Assembly (NCBI RefSeq): GCF_030719035.1
Contig: NZ_CP132203.1
Location: forward strand, 2,914,001 to 2,978,000
Origin: Hahella sp. HNIBRBA332
GTDB lineage: Bacteria; Pseudomonadota; Gammaproteobacteria; Pseudomonadales; Oleiphilaceae
Length of the DNA: 64,000 bases
Direction: 5' to 3'
In this document: positions 56,113 through 64,000 of the stretch, piece after piece
How the letters are laid out: each line of letters opens with the position of its first letter
How positions within the stretch are numbered: the first letter of the stretch is position 1
Program-made: the position numbers and the translations under genes
Notes under the pieces: generated by a model
The model's input: only the letters and a program-made list of their open reading frames with translations
Database searches by the model: none
What the model was told of the DNA's origin: nothing

Positions 56113-57486
56113 TCAGGGCAAATACTTAACTACCATGGGACCGACCAAATTAGTCAGCCACACTGGCAGTCTTGTCCATACAGCAATAAGCAGCTTGAAC
56201 TTGGGGTTATCGGGATTAAGCTTGGGCGCCTCTTTCCCTTCAGCAAGACAGTAGTCCCAATGTAAACGCACTGGCGCGGCGCCCCACTGCTGTTTAAATT
56301 TGTAAGTGCCGCTATCTTCCGTACAGCGCCCGAAATCAAAAATTTTATATTTCGCTTTAATGCTGAACCTTAAGATTTCCCAATACATCAGCATATTAAT
56401 ACCGGAACTATTTGCCTCCTGAACTGTTGAAGCCCAGGGGATTTCCATTCGATCGCCACTGCCGATAATAATCGCACAAGCGACTACAGCTCCGTTTAAC
56501 CTGCCTATGACAACTCTAGCAGATTCTCCGTACGAGCTAAGGAAGCCACGAAAAAAGTTTTTCCCATAAACCGGCGTGCCAAGATCTCTCATATTCCTTG
56601 AAAATACAAAATAAAAATCATCCAGTAACTCGACACCACCGAGAGTTATTTCCGCTCCTTCCTTTTGAGGCCGCTTAATTTGTGCTCGAACTTTGGGTTT
56701 AAAGCCTAGCCATAAATCTTCTTCCTGATCAGGCAACGCAAGCCAGAACGTTAGCTTCTCGGTACGTTGCGGCAGCCCCAAATTGGATGACGTCAAATGC
56801 CTCAGCTCAATATGCCCTGCTCCCACCTGATCTCGCCAACGCACCGCATCTGCGAGGAGCATTTGAGCGACCTGATCGCTATCCGCAAGAATTCCGCCAT
56901 AGTTAAAATATGGCGCTGAGACAACAAAGTTCCCAAATAGACGGCTCTTCAATTGAATAAGAGGTAGAACGCCGACCACCCTATCAGACTCATCAAGCGC
57001 ACAACTAAAGCGACATGGATGGCCATACACCGATTCGATGAACGATTTCACCCACAGCTTATGATACGGGGAAGATTGTGGATGTTGGCCAACATAGCTC
57101 TCCCAAGACGCCTTTAAGCCTGGTTCTGCATCTATTTCCACAATGCGAAAAGCTTTGACTGCAAGATTCAAAATCTGTGACGTAGAGGAGATATCTTCAA
57201 TAATCTGCTGCAGCTTCTCTGCTTGCTTGGACTTATCCAACTGACCACTCGAAAGCACTTCGTCATTCGATTGATCGGCTTGTTGACGCTGCGCTTTCTT
57301 AAACGCCTTAATTTGACCCGCTACTTCTTTGAACTCGGCTGAAACTGCTCCCATTTCGGCGATGAGCTCATCCGCGTCCGCTCCGTTTTTTTTAGCTTCG
57401 CCAATTAAACGCGAGAGTTCGCCTTTACGCGCCTTAAGCCGATCTTCTCGCAACTTCAGGCTGTCTAAATTAATCGCATCATTCAT
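56113..57486 (-). CDS. FemAB-like aminoacyl transferase with extra seryl-tRNA-synthetase-like N-terminal coiled coil
   Basis: 457 residues. From about residue 115 it matches the FemAB-related protein of PEP-CTERM/exosortase A loci, with a double GNAT fold (VVGVLPLIQLKSRLFGN, SAPYFNYGG, YKIFDFGRCTEDSGTYKFKQQWGA). Residues about 10-70 are a charged helical hairpin whose sequence (KGELSRLIGEAKK, then GADADELIAEM) looks like the tRNA-binding arm of bacterial seryl-tRNA synthetases (RNxLSKxIGxAKKxGEDAxEL). Standard family members, as I recall, begin at the GNAT part. FemAB enzymes move amino acids from aminoacyl-tRNA onto an amine, so the arm could hold the tRNA. The tRNA identity is inference. 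Confidence 0.88.
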   Translation of the reverse strand: MNDAINLDSLKLREDRLKARKGELSRLIGEAKKNGADADELIAEMGAVSAEFKEVAGQIKAFKKAQRQQADQSNDEVLSSGQLDKSKQAEKLQQIIEDISSTSQILNLAVKAFRIVEIDAEPGLKASWESYVGQHPQSSPYHKLWVKSFIESVYGHPCRFSCALDESDRVVGVLPLIQLKSRLFGNFVVSAPYFNYGGILADSDQVAQMLLADAVRWRDQVGAGHIELRHLTSSNLGLPQRTEKLTFWLALPDQEEDLWLGFKPKVRAQIKRPQKEGAEITLGGVELLDDFYFVFSRNMRDLGTPVYGKNFFRGFLSSYGESARVVIGRLNGAVVACAIIIGSGDRMEIPWASTVQEANSSGINMLMYWEILRFSIKAKYKIFDFGRCTEDSGTYKFKQQWGAAPVRLHWDYCLAEGKEAPKLNPDNPKFKLLIAVWTRLPVWLTNLVGPMVVKYLP

Positions 57487-57494
57487 AGCAGGCG

Positions 57495-58361
57495 TTAAAC
57501 CGCAACTGGAACGGGGTCAATAGACTGAGATTTAAGTACTTCTGAAACCGTTGTAAATGAAAAGTCATCCAGCAGCGACTCCAGCCTGGAAAAGCACACA
57601 TCCAGATTGTTGTAATGCCGAAACGTCGACAACATGCTGGCTTTGACCCGTGGTTGCTTAGGATCGATTTCCCAAGGGTGCAAGTAAAAAATAAAGCTTC
57701 GACCCAAACTATTAACCCTACCCAACCCCCAACGCGTAAGCCAATAAGGAAACAGCCTGAAATAACCACCGCCAGCAATAGGCAGCCTATACTTGCCAAT
57801 TGGGCAGGTGGTTAAGGGGAATTCTACAATCTGCTTTCCATTCGGCGCTTGTAGAATATAGGGATCCTCTGGTGTATTTGGCATTCCGTATCGATCATGC
57901 CTCACTGGGAAAATACTTGAGTCCCACTTAAACCCCAAATCACACAAAATATCCAGCGCCCACTTGGACTTAGCCGTTATCGAGTAACTTGCCGCGCGAT
58001 AGCCTTCTACTGGCTGCTGAATGATATTCTCCAGAATATCTTTGGATTTGGCGGTCTCTTCCCTGAATACTGCGGGAGTTTGCGAGTAAACCAGTTGGTG
58101 GCTGTAGCCGTGCGAAGCCACTTCATGTCCCGCCCGATGAATCTCAGTAACAATATGAGGGTATCTTTCCGCCACCCAGCCCAAGACAAAAAAAGTGCCT
58201 TTCACGCCTTTCTTATCAAACAGCTCAATTAAGTCTCGTGTGTTTTTTTCAACACGACACTCCCGGCTCGTCCACTCATCAACGCCAATTGATTCCGCTA
58301 GCGCTGCAACGTGAAAATAATCCTCTACATCTATAGTCAAGGCGTTCTGCAAGACAACCAC
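57495..58361 (-). CDS. Polysaccharide deacetylase with DUF3473, exosortase A-associated
   Basis: 288 residues. Near the start, ALTIDVEDYFHV gives the catalytic aspartate region, GHEVASHGYSHQ the metal-binding histidines, and EGYRAASYSI a later conserved block. The C-terminal part (FYLHPWEIDPKQPR) is the DUF3473 extension typical of deacetylases in PEP-CTERM loci. It likely de-N-acetylates the polymer or its precursor. It is spaced 8 bp from FemAB and from the barrel gene. Confidence 0.93.
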   Translation of the reverse strand: MVVLQNALTIDVEDYFHVAALAESIGVDEWTSRECRVEKNTRDLIELFDKKGVKGTFFVLGWVAERYPHIVTEIHRAGHEVASHGYSHQLVYSQTPAVFREETAKSKDILENIIQQPVEGYRAASYSITAKSKWALDILCDLGFKWDSSIFPVRHDRYGMPNTPEDPYILQAPNGKQIVEFPLTTCPIGKYRLPIAGGGYFRLFPYWLTRWGLGRVNSLGRSFIFYLHPWEIDPKQPRVKASMLSTFRHYNNLDVCFSRLESLLDDFSFTTVSEVLKSQSIDPVPVAV

Positions 58362-58369
58362 CTGTATGA

Positions 58370-59656
58370 TTAAAAATTGGGGACGTAGTCTACGCCGACG
58401 CCGACAGTCATCGCATCATACTCTACTGCTCCGCCTTCAGAGTCCTTTGACTCGTACTCAACGTAATAACGAGAGCTGAAGTTCTTGTACCAATGATGAT
58501 TAATCTGTATTGAATGTTCGTATGTGTCCTGTTCAACGTCAGTGCCGCCGAAGTTATTATTGGTATACTCTGATGACGCCAACCAGTTCCATACAGCATT
58601 AACTTTATGCGACCAACTAACCGCCACGGAATGCTCTTTATCTTCCAAAGCAGTTGTTTCATTTTCTTCGGTCGTGCTAGAGCCTTTTAATTGAAATACA
58701 TCTCTAGCATTAGGCTTATAATTTACCCCAGCAACATGCTCTTGCATTAATAAGCTGTCACTTGACCCTTTACTGATTGGGTGTTCAAAGCTCTGAAAAA
58801 CAGTTTCAGAAGCGCTATCGGTTAACTTGCGATTATAAGAGTACGTCAATCCAACCGTGGCGCTGGCCTGATAGCTCATATTCAACGAGCCAGTAACCTC
58901 ATCCGACTTTCTGGTGACATTCGCCTGCTCACTGGTAAGCTTGGTCATACCAACGCCCATGCTGGCGAATAGATCGTTATAGCGCTTACTGAGACGCACC
59001 TCAGACTCTAAAGTCTCGATGTCTGTCTCGTTATCCAAGTCTGCCCACTCTCCACTGTTGCTCCATGTAAACGTAAGCTCATTCGCAAAACGATGTATAT
59101 AATCGGCGGTAGCTGTCTTCCTTTTACTATCGATAGCCGTATTACTATCGAAGTCAATTTGCTTGTATTGCCCACTTAGCACCAAGTCATCTTCCGCCGA
59201 CATAGCAATACGATAGCTAGGTCCAGTGGTAAAAACATTCTTCCGGACTCTTGTATCTGGAGTATTAGGCGTGCTGCTATTTAGCACGTCCTCGGTCAAT
59301 TCATCCTTAACAAGCCAAGACAGGCTTGGGGTAAAATTATACTTACCGTCGTATACCAACTCAGTGGAAACTTCATCGCCAAAGGTATCGCCCCAGTAAT
59401 GCTCAAAACCAAAGTCTGCCGAAAGCGAACTCTCAAAAGCTCCTTTCGTAATCGTTTGCCCCAGCTTTAAGCCCACCTTGCTAAGCCAATCATCTTCCTT
59501 ATTCTGAGTTTTTGTTACGTTATCGGAGTACTCCTGAGTAGCGCTTAATTGCACTTCAAGCGGCTCCGCCTGTACATACAGTGTTGCGCTAATTGCATTT
59601 ATACCAATCAAGGCAAGCATAGCTGGCCTTGATTTATCTAATAGAAGATGATCCAT
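58370..59656 (-). CDS. Outer-membrane beta-barrel protein, PEP-CTERM system-associated
   Basis: 428 residues with an N-terminal signal-like region (residues ~12-30, ending VQAEP) and many alternating strands such as LVLSGQYKQIDF, ELTFTWSNSGEWADL and ATVGLTYSYNRKL, ending in a terminal phenylalanine (VDYVPNF). The position between the kinase and deacetylase genes is that of the conserved outer-membrane protein of exosortase A loci. Likely an export channel or surface anchor; no catalytic role. Confidence 0.85.
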   Translation of the reverse strand: MDHLLLDKSRPAMLALIGINAISATLYVQAEPLEVQLSATQEYSDNVTKTQNKEDDWLSKVGLKLGQTITKGAFESSLSADFGFEHYWGDTFGDEVSTELVYDGKYNFTPSLSWLVKDELTEDVLNSSTPNTPDTRVRKNVFTTGPSYRIAMSAEDDLVLSGQYKQIDFDSNTAIDSKRKTATADYIHRFANELTFTWSNSGEWADLDNETDIETLESEVRLSKRYNDLFASMGVGMTKLTSEQANVTRKSDEVTGSLNMSYQASATVGLTYSYNRKLTDSASETVFQSFEHPISKGSSDSLLMQEHVAGVNYKPNARDVFQLKGSSTTEENETTALEDKEHSVAVSWSHKVNAVWNWLASSEYTNNNFGGTDVEQDTYEHSIQINHHWYKNFSSRYYVEYESKDSEGGAVEYDAMTVGVGVDYVPNF

Positions 59657-59711
59657 GAAGGGACAGGTCCTTATGGTAGTTATATAGAAAGACAGTCTCT
59701 TTTAGCTATTT

Positions 59712-60542
59712 TCAGCCATTTACCAAGACTCCCGCGCACTTCTGCGACGGAATCGATGACACAGCGGACACAATCTGACTTTCTGTAACCCTTCCATGAG
59801 GTACGACAACTAATGTCAAATCACACAGCTCGGAGATAATCCGCGCATCGGGAGACACTGCAATCGAAGGCGTATCCAGAATAATAAAGCGGTCTGGATA
59901 GCGCTTTCTTAATGAGTGCAAAAATTGTCTCATACGGAACGAAGTAAAAAATTCTCCCGAGGACTCTCGTCTACTTCCAGCCGGAATCAGTCTCAGTCTC
60001 TTGATGCCGGTTGGGTAAATTACGGAGGCTATATCCATATCTGGATCCTCAATAAAATCCGTAACCCCCAAGTCTGGCATCAAATCCAAAATATTGTGCA
60101 GGGAGGGCTCTCTAAGATTACAGTCAATAACCAAAGCCGTTTTACTGCTATCCAATGCAAACGCAGCAGCTAAGTTAATTGCCGTGAACGAGGCTCCACA
60201 ACCATCAGCGACCCCTGTAACAGCTAACGTGAAGTTGTTACCTTTGCTGATCTCCAGCAAACGAGTTCGCAGTTCTCGAAACTTATCTATAATCGTACGA
60301 TCAGGAGACTCTGGGTGAATAATGCGCTTTTGATTCAGATCATCAACTGACAGGAGAGAAGGCTCTCGCATCTTGGCGATCTGCTTACTAATTACATAAC
60401 GCTCTACACTACCAGACTTAACTTCCAGCGAGCTAGGCACCAGCACCCTATCTGCAGTTGAATTAGGCTGGGCCTCTTTGGGATTAATCTGCCCCTTATC
60501 GATATCATAAATATTTTTGATATTCTCTTGTTTGTCGGTCAC
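59712..60542 (-). CDS. CpsD/ExoP-like tyrosine-kinase family protein with a degenerate P-loop
   Basis: About 276 residues from GTG 60542, which overlaps the chain-length stop (GTGA) and is preceded by GGGAG; an ATG at 60569 is an alternative. The family blocks are present: TAINLAAAFALDSSKTALVIDCNLREPSLH and FIILDTPSIAVSPD (Walker A'), but the P-loop reads GVADGCGAS (about residues 110-118), with Ala117 where the kinase has Lys. The tyrosine-rich C-terminal tail of autokinases is also absent. It may be a pseudokinase that still partners the chain-length protein. Its place between export genes matches the PEP-CTERM tyrosine autokinase. Confidence 0.88.
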   Translation of the reverse strand: MTDKQENIKNIYDIDKGQINPKEAQPNSTADRVLVPSSLEVKSGSVERYVISKQIAKMREPSLLSVDDLNQKRIIHPESPDRTIIDKFRELRTRLLEISKGNNFTLAVTGVADGCGASFTAINLAAAFALDSSKTALVIDCNLREPSLHNILDLMPDLGVTDFIEDPDMDIASVIYPTGIKRLRLIPAGSRRESSGEFFTSFRMRQFLHSLRKRYPDRFIILDTPSIAVSPDARIISELCDLTLVVVPHGRVTESQIVSAVSSIPSQKCAGVLVNG

Positions 60543-62053
60543 AAGACGACTCCCGTATAACGCATCCACCCATACACCAAATAAACGCCGATGCTGACTA
60601 ATGCCAGGAAAAGAATGACTTTAGTTCGACGCCTGTCAATTCTCCGTTCCAATGGAGTGGAAATATAGGGAATCGTCGCCAACACAGGGATACCCGTATT
60701 TTCCTGCAAAATAGATCCTGTACGTACACGCGGGTCTACCTGACAGAACGCGACAGCTATGCCGATAGGCGCGAGAAAACCTAAAAACAATCCCGCCATA
60801 GCAAAGTGACGGAAAGTAAACCCTGACGGCTTAAGTGGATAGGCCGCCGGCTCATGAATCTTATAACTAAGACCGTGACCCTCAACATCAAGGCGCATAG
60901 AAACTCGCGCCTTTTCCCTGCGCTTTAAGAGATCGTCGTAGATATTCTTATTAACCTCATAATCCCTGGTTAGCTCAGCAATCTTCGCCTGATTTTCCTG
61001 AATGCGCTGCATCCGAGTGCGCTCTTTTTCCAATAAGACCGCCAAGGACTTTTGTCTAGTGCGTAACGTATCTATGTTGGCGAGCGCTTTTGAAAGCTCA
61101 CTCTGCAGCTCTTGATATATAGGGTTAAAAGAAGACTCTGAGCGCGTAGACGAACCACCGCTGGACACAGCCTCTGCGCGCTGCTTCTCTAGCTCAACTA
61201 TTTGCTGCTTCAAAGCGATAATGTCAGGGTAGCTATCCAGATAAATCAATCGCAAGGAATCAAGTTTCTTATTTAACTCATCTATGCGAGTTTGATATGC
61301 ATCATCTGCGACTTCTCTTCTCACAACTCTAGATTGTCCAGACAATTGTGATTGCAGCGCATCTCTCTGAGCCATCGCCTCCTTTAGCGCAAGCTCGGCT
61401 TCTTCAATTTGACGCTCAAGAGCGGATAATCTTGACCCCACCGACTCAGCAGTACCGTCCACATTATCCTGCAGAAAGTTCTTCAAGCGCTCTTCAGAAG
61501 CCTGTAATTGCGTTTGATATGCCTTAACTTGCTTATCAACAAACTCATACGCGTTGCGACTCTCTTCACGCTTGCTGTTTTCCGTTTCTTCAATGAAGAG
61601 CTGCGTCAACTCACGAGTCACATCAAAAACTCGTTGCGCATTAGAATCCTTGTACTCTATCTCAATAAAGTTGGGGGCTCCGGTCTTCTTGACCGCCACG
61701 TTGTTACGCACTTTTGAAATAATACCCTCTTTCGCAGCGTCGGATTTTACTGTTCCCCAGATATCCTCCATTTCTGCGAGACGGGTCAGAACTCTTCTCG
61801 ACAACATGACCTCTTCAACAGAAGCTACATGATCTTTCACTTTTGTGGTCAGGGCAGAGCCATCCATCAAAGGTCGGATTATATTTTGATCATCGACATA
61901 GATAACGCTTCGTGAAGTAAACTGCTGCGGCCATAACGCGCCCACGACAAGCGTTCCGAAGCTGACAGCAAGAAAAACAAAGAACGACAGCCATTTCCGG
62001 GAGCGAATCTCCCTGTAGGCTTCTTTTGGTAGCTGATCTATTGGAACCGCCAT
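60539..62053 (-). CDS. Chain-length determinant (Wzz/PCP) protein, exosortase A-associated
   Basis: 504 residues. Two membrane helices bracket the protein (WLSFFVFLAVSFGTLVVGAL near the start and MAGLFLGFLAPIGIAVAF plus a last helix at the end), with a long periplasmic coiled coil between (EERLKNFLQDNVDG, LSALERQIEEAELALKEA). The proline-rich PAAYPLKPSGF before the second helix is typical of polysaccharide co-polymerases. It sets polymer length and links to the kinase-like protein next door. Confidence 0.93.
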   Translation of the reverse strand: MAVPIDQLPKEAYREIRSRKWLSFFVFLAVSFGTLVVGALWPQQFTSRSVIYVDDQNIIRPLMDGSALTTKVKDHVASVEEVMLSRRVLTRLAEMEDIWGTVKSDAAKEGIISKVRNNVAVKKTGAPNFIEIEYKDSNAQRVFDVTRELTQLFIEETENSKREESRNAYEFVDKQVKAYQTQLQASEERLKNFLQDNVDGTAESVGSRLSALERQIEEAELALKEAMAQRDALQSQLSGQSRVVRREVADDAYQTRIDELNKKLDSLRLIYLDSYPDIIALKQQIVELEKQRAEAVSSGGSSTRSESSFNPIYQELQSELSKALANIDTLRTRQKSLAVLLEKERTRMQRIQENQAKIAELTRDYEVNKNIYDDLLKRREKARVSMRLDVEGHGLSYKIHEPAAYPLKPSGFTFRHFAMAGLFLGFLAPIGIAVAFCQVDPRVRTGSILQENTGIPVLATIPYISTPLERRIDRRRTKVILFLALVSIGVYLVYGWMRYTGVVL

Positions 62054-62124
62054 ATCATTGCACCAGCATAGTCATAAGAGAAAAGTTCTGTCTCAAATTC
62101 AATTTCGCCCCCAACTGCGTCGTA

Positions 62125-62763
62125 TTACAACACCTTTTCAGGAACAGTAATTATATCCCCAGGGTTCAACTCATAGTTGGTGGTCACATCGCCTTCCTGA
62201 AAGATTTCATTTAATTTTACAGGAATGATAACGGTCTTCCCTTGATACTGTCTGTACAACACGCTGCCATCTCCGCTGGCGAAATCATTCAACCCGCCAG
62301 CCGTCAACACGACATCCATGACGGTCATGCCATGACGGTATGGGATGGAAATTGGCGACTTCACAGCGCCTGTAACGCGCACCCTGCTGGAAAATTCATA
62401 GCTCTGCATTCCAGTGACGACAACACTCACCTGAGGCTCACGAATATAAACCGATAGCTTTTGCTTGATCTCCTCAGCCAACTGAGCCGGAGTTTTGCCG
62501 GACGCTACGATATCGCCAACCAGTGTCGTAGACAATTTGCCATCCGGCCTAATTGGCACGCCTCCAGACAATTCAGGATTGCGCCAAACATTTATGTTAA
62601 CCACGTCGCCAGGACCCAGAATATACGACTCCAGCATCTTCGGCCGATCTTTCAGAGCGGCGCTAACCAAAGCATTGTCGGAAGGCTTAACCGTGCTGCA
62701 GGCGCTGAACAGCACAGCCAGCAATGCCAGAACGCATATTTTCAAGGCGTTAATTTTCATCAT
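62125..62763 (-). CDS. Polysaccharide export lipoprotein (Wza-like), exosortase A-associated
   Basis: 212 residues: lipoprotein signal with FSAC (Cys about residue 22), poly-export motif ILGPGDVVNINVWRNPELSG and a SLBB-type segment (VRVTGAVKSPISIPYRHGMT). It is shorter than Wza and lacks the C-terminal barrel helix, as expected for exosortase A loci with a separate outer-membrane protein. It carries the polymer across the periplasm. Confidence 0.93.
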   Translation of the reverse strand: MMKINALKICVLALLAVLFSACSTVKPSDNALVSAALKDRPKMLESYILGPGDVVNINVWRNPELSGGVPIRPDGKLSTTLVGDIVASGKTPAQLAEEIKQKLSVYIREPQVSVVVTGMQSYEFSSRVRVTGAVKSPISIPYRHGMTVMDVVLTAGGLNDFASGDGSVLYRQYQGKTVIIPVKLNEIFQEGDVTTNYELNPGDIITVPEKVL

Positions 62764-62898
62764 TAGTATCCCAAGTTAATCAGCAGTTGAATCCAATGCG
62801 ACTCTTCAGCAGCCAGGTTTTCCGGATAGTTTTCCAACATTACGCCCTGCCAAATACTTCAAAACAATGATGCCAATGTTAAAAACCCGAGCGCCCGC

Positions 62899-64000
62899 TT
62901 ACCGGGAGCCTTTCTTAAACAAAATAACCTCAACGGTCTGAATTAATACAATCAAATCAAGCAGTAGACTCTGATTTTTAATGTAGTATAAATCATACCG
63001 CAGCTTCTCCTTGGTGTCCTCCTCACTATCGGCGTAAGCGAAACAGAGTTGCGCCCAACCGGTAATACCGGGCTTCACTCTATGCCTTTCGTTATAGTAA
63101 GGAATTTTTTCCGAAAGCTTTTCCACAAAAATAGGTCTTTCGGGACGCGGCCCGACTACAGCCATATCTCCGAGCAAAACATTAAAAATTTGCGGCAGCT
63201 CGTCGATACGCACTTTACGAATAAAGCCGCCAATTCGGGTCACACGAGTGTCATTTTTCTGCGCCCAGACAGCGCCATGCTTTTCGGCGTCGACCCTCAT
63301 GCTACGGAACTTCATGACAGGGAACGGACGACCGTTTAAACCCACCCGCTCCTGTTTGTATAACACAGGCGCCGACCAACCTTCTTCAAGCTTAATAGCA
63401 AGCACCGTCAATAACATAATAGGCCAAGTCACGAGCAGCAGGCTCAAACTGGATAAAATATCAAAGGCTCGCTTGGTGATGCTGCGAGTGGAAACCGCCC
63501 CAAATCCGTCTGCGAAGATCATCCAGCTTGGCTGAATCAGGTCCAGCGCCACCTTGCGGCCCTCGCGCTCAAGAAATGTAGGCGCGTCAACAATATGCAC
63601 GCCTTCCATCTTGCATTCCAACAGATCGTCCAGCGGCAGCTTTTTCCTGCGGTCATCCAGGGCGATAACAATCTCATCGACCGGATGATTCAAAATATAA
63701 TCTTTGAGAGTTCCAGGAATTCTCAACACTTTCTGCTCAGGCACCTTGAGCTCTTCATCCAGCCCAGGCACAAACCCCATTAACTCAACGCCTCGACGGT
63801 CCAGGGGTTCCTTTAAGTCCTCGTATAGGTTGCTTGCGCGATTTCCTGCGCCAAGCACCAACACATTTCGCTTAAAGCTTTGCTCATTGGCGAAAAATAG
63901 GAACAGACTGCGGGAAATCCCCAAAATAAAGATTGCGAGGACTGAGGAAAGAGCCAGAACACCCTTGCCAAAATACCATAACCAGGATTCGGTTACGTAG
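62899..64000 (-). CDS. Initiating sugar transferase, exosortase A-associated (5' end outside window)
   Basis: The frame is open up to position 64000, so the start is off the window. The visible part shows a nucleotide-binding-like region (NVLVLGAGNRASNLYEDL), one membrane helix (SLSLLLVTWPIMLLTVLAI) and the polyisoprenyl-phosphate hexose-1-phosphate transferase domain (YKQERVGLNGRPFPVMKFRSM, KVRIDELPQIFNVL, VGPRPERPIF, HRVKPGITGWAQ). It transfers the first sugar phosphate to undecaprenyl phosphate and begins the repeat unit. Confidence 0.95.
   Translation of the reverse strand, partial: YVTESWLWYFGKGVLALSSVLAIFILGISRSLFLFFANEQSFKRNVLVLGAGNRASNLYEDLKEPLDRRGVELMGFVPGLDEELKVPEQKVLRIPGTLKDYILNHPVDEIVIALDDRRKKLPLDDLLECKMEGVHIVDAPTFLEREGRKVALDLIQPSWMIFADGFGAVSTRSITKRAFDILSSLSLLLVTWPIMLLTVLAIKLEEGWSAPVLYKQERVGLNGRPFPVMKFRSMRVDAEKHGAVWAQKNDTRVTRIGGFIRKVRIDELPQIFNVLLGDMAVVGPRPERPIFVEKLSEKIPYYNERHRVKPGITGWAQLCFAYADSEEDTKEKLRYDLYYIKNQSLLLDLIVLIQTVEVILFKKGSR

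Noticed and set aside
1..64000. tRNA or rRNA genes
   Set aside because: None was recognised on either strand by eye.

Overview
The window looks like chromosomal DNA of a marine gammaproteobacterium. The closest match by recall is Hahella or a related Oceanospirillales genome. This rests on gene content only (gpsA, sixA, xthA, a phasin next to a TetR regulator, a complete PrsK/PrsR/PrsT set, and an exosortase A/PEP-CTERM exopolysaccharide locus), not on any search.

Layout. (1) 1-5.53 kb is the edge of a mobile island, read leftward. It has a tyrosine recombinase resembling GmtY of Gamma-Mobile-Trio (GMT) elements, broken by a complete IS5-family insertion sequence, followed by a very large GmtZ-like recombinase with nine tandem phage-integrase repeat units that runs off the left end. 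(2) 5.8-20.05 kb is ordinary chromosome: a class V aminotransferase, sixA, gpsA, a PP2C/STAS partner-switch pair, an HD phosphohydrolase, a DUF523-DUF1722 protein, xthA, a TetR regulator, a phasin, a channel-like protein, a YiiX-like hydrolase, a candidate small RNA, an acyltransferase, a sugar-nucleotide-type epimerase and a small membrane protein. (3) 20.1-26.4 kb is prsK-prsR-prsT, the two-component and TPR lipoprotein module of PEP-CTERM systems, ended by a strong terminator and followed by a decayed IS3-family relic. (4) 26.9-64 kb is one large exopolysaccharide locus in several transcription units.

How the polysaccharide locus fits together. The leftward unit from the right edge encodes the initiating sugar transferase, export lipoprotein, chain-length protein, a CpsD-like kinase whose Walker A lysine is missing, an outer-membrane barrel protein, a DUF3473 deacetylase, a FemAB-like transferase, a non-ribosomal peptide synthetase (NRPS) and a glycosyltransferase. 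A second leftward unit (49.2-38.9 kb) encodes a tyrosine phosphatase, an O-antigen-ligase-like polymerase, glycosyltransferases, a Wzx flippase, two sulfotransferases and a secreted lectin-like or lyase-like protein. A rightward unit (32.4-38.8 kb) encodes exosortase A fused to an EpsI domain, a deacetylase, two glycosyltransferases, APS kinase and a pyruvyl transferase. A single PEP-CTERM protein is divergent from the exosortase and has a sigma-54-like -24/-12 sequence upstream, which matches PrsR being a sigma-54 activator.

The most notable inference is that this polymer may be sulfated, pyruvylated and decorated with amino acids. Sulfation is suggested by APS kinase, two sulfotransferases and an SLC13-type permease. 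Amino-acid decoration is suggested by a one-adenylation-domain NRPS whose specificity residues resemble a glycine code, an ATP-grasp ligase, and a FemAB protein with an extra N-terminal coiled coil that looks like the tRNA-binding arm of seryl-tRNA synthetase.
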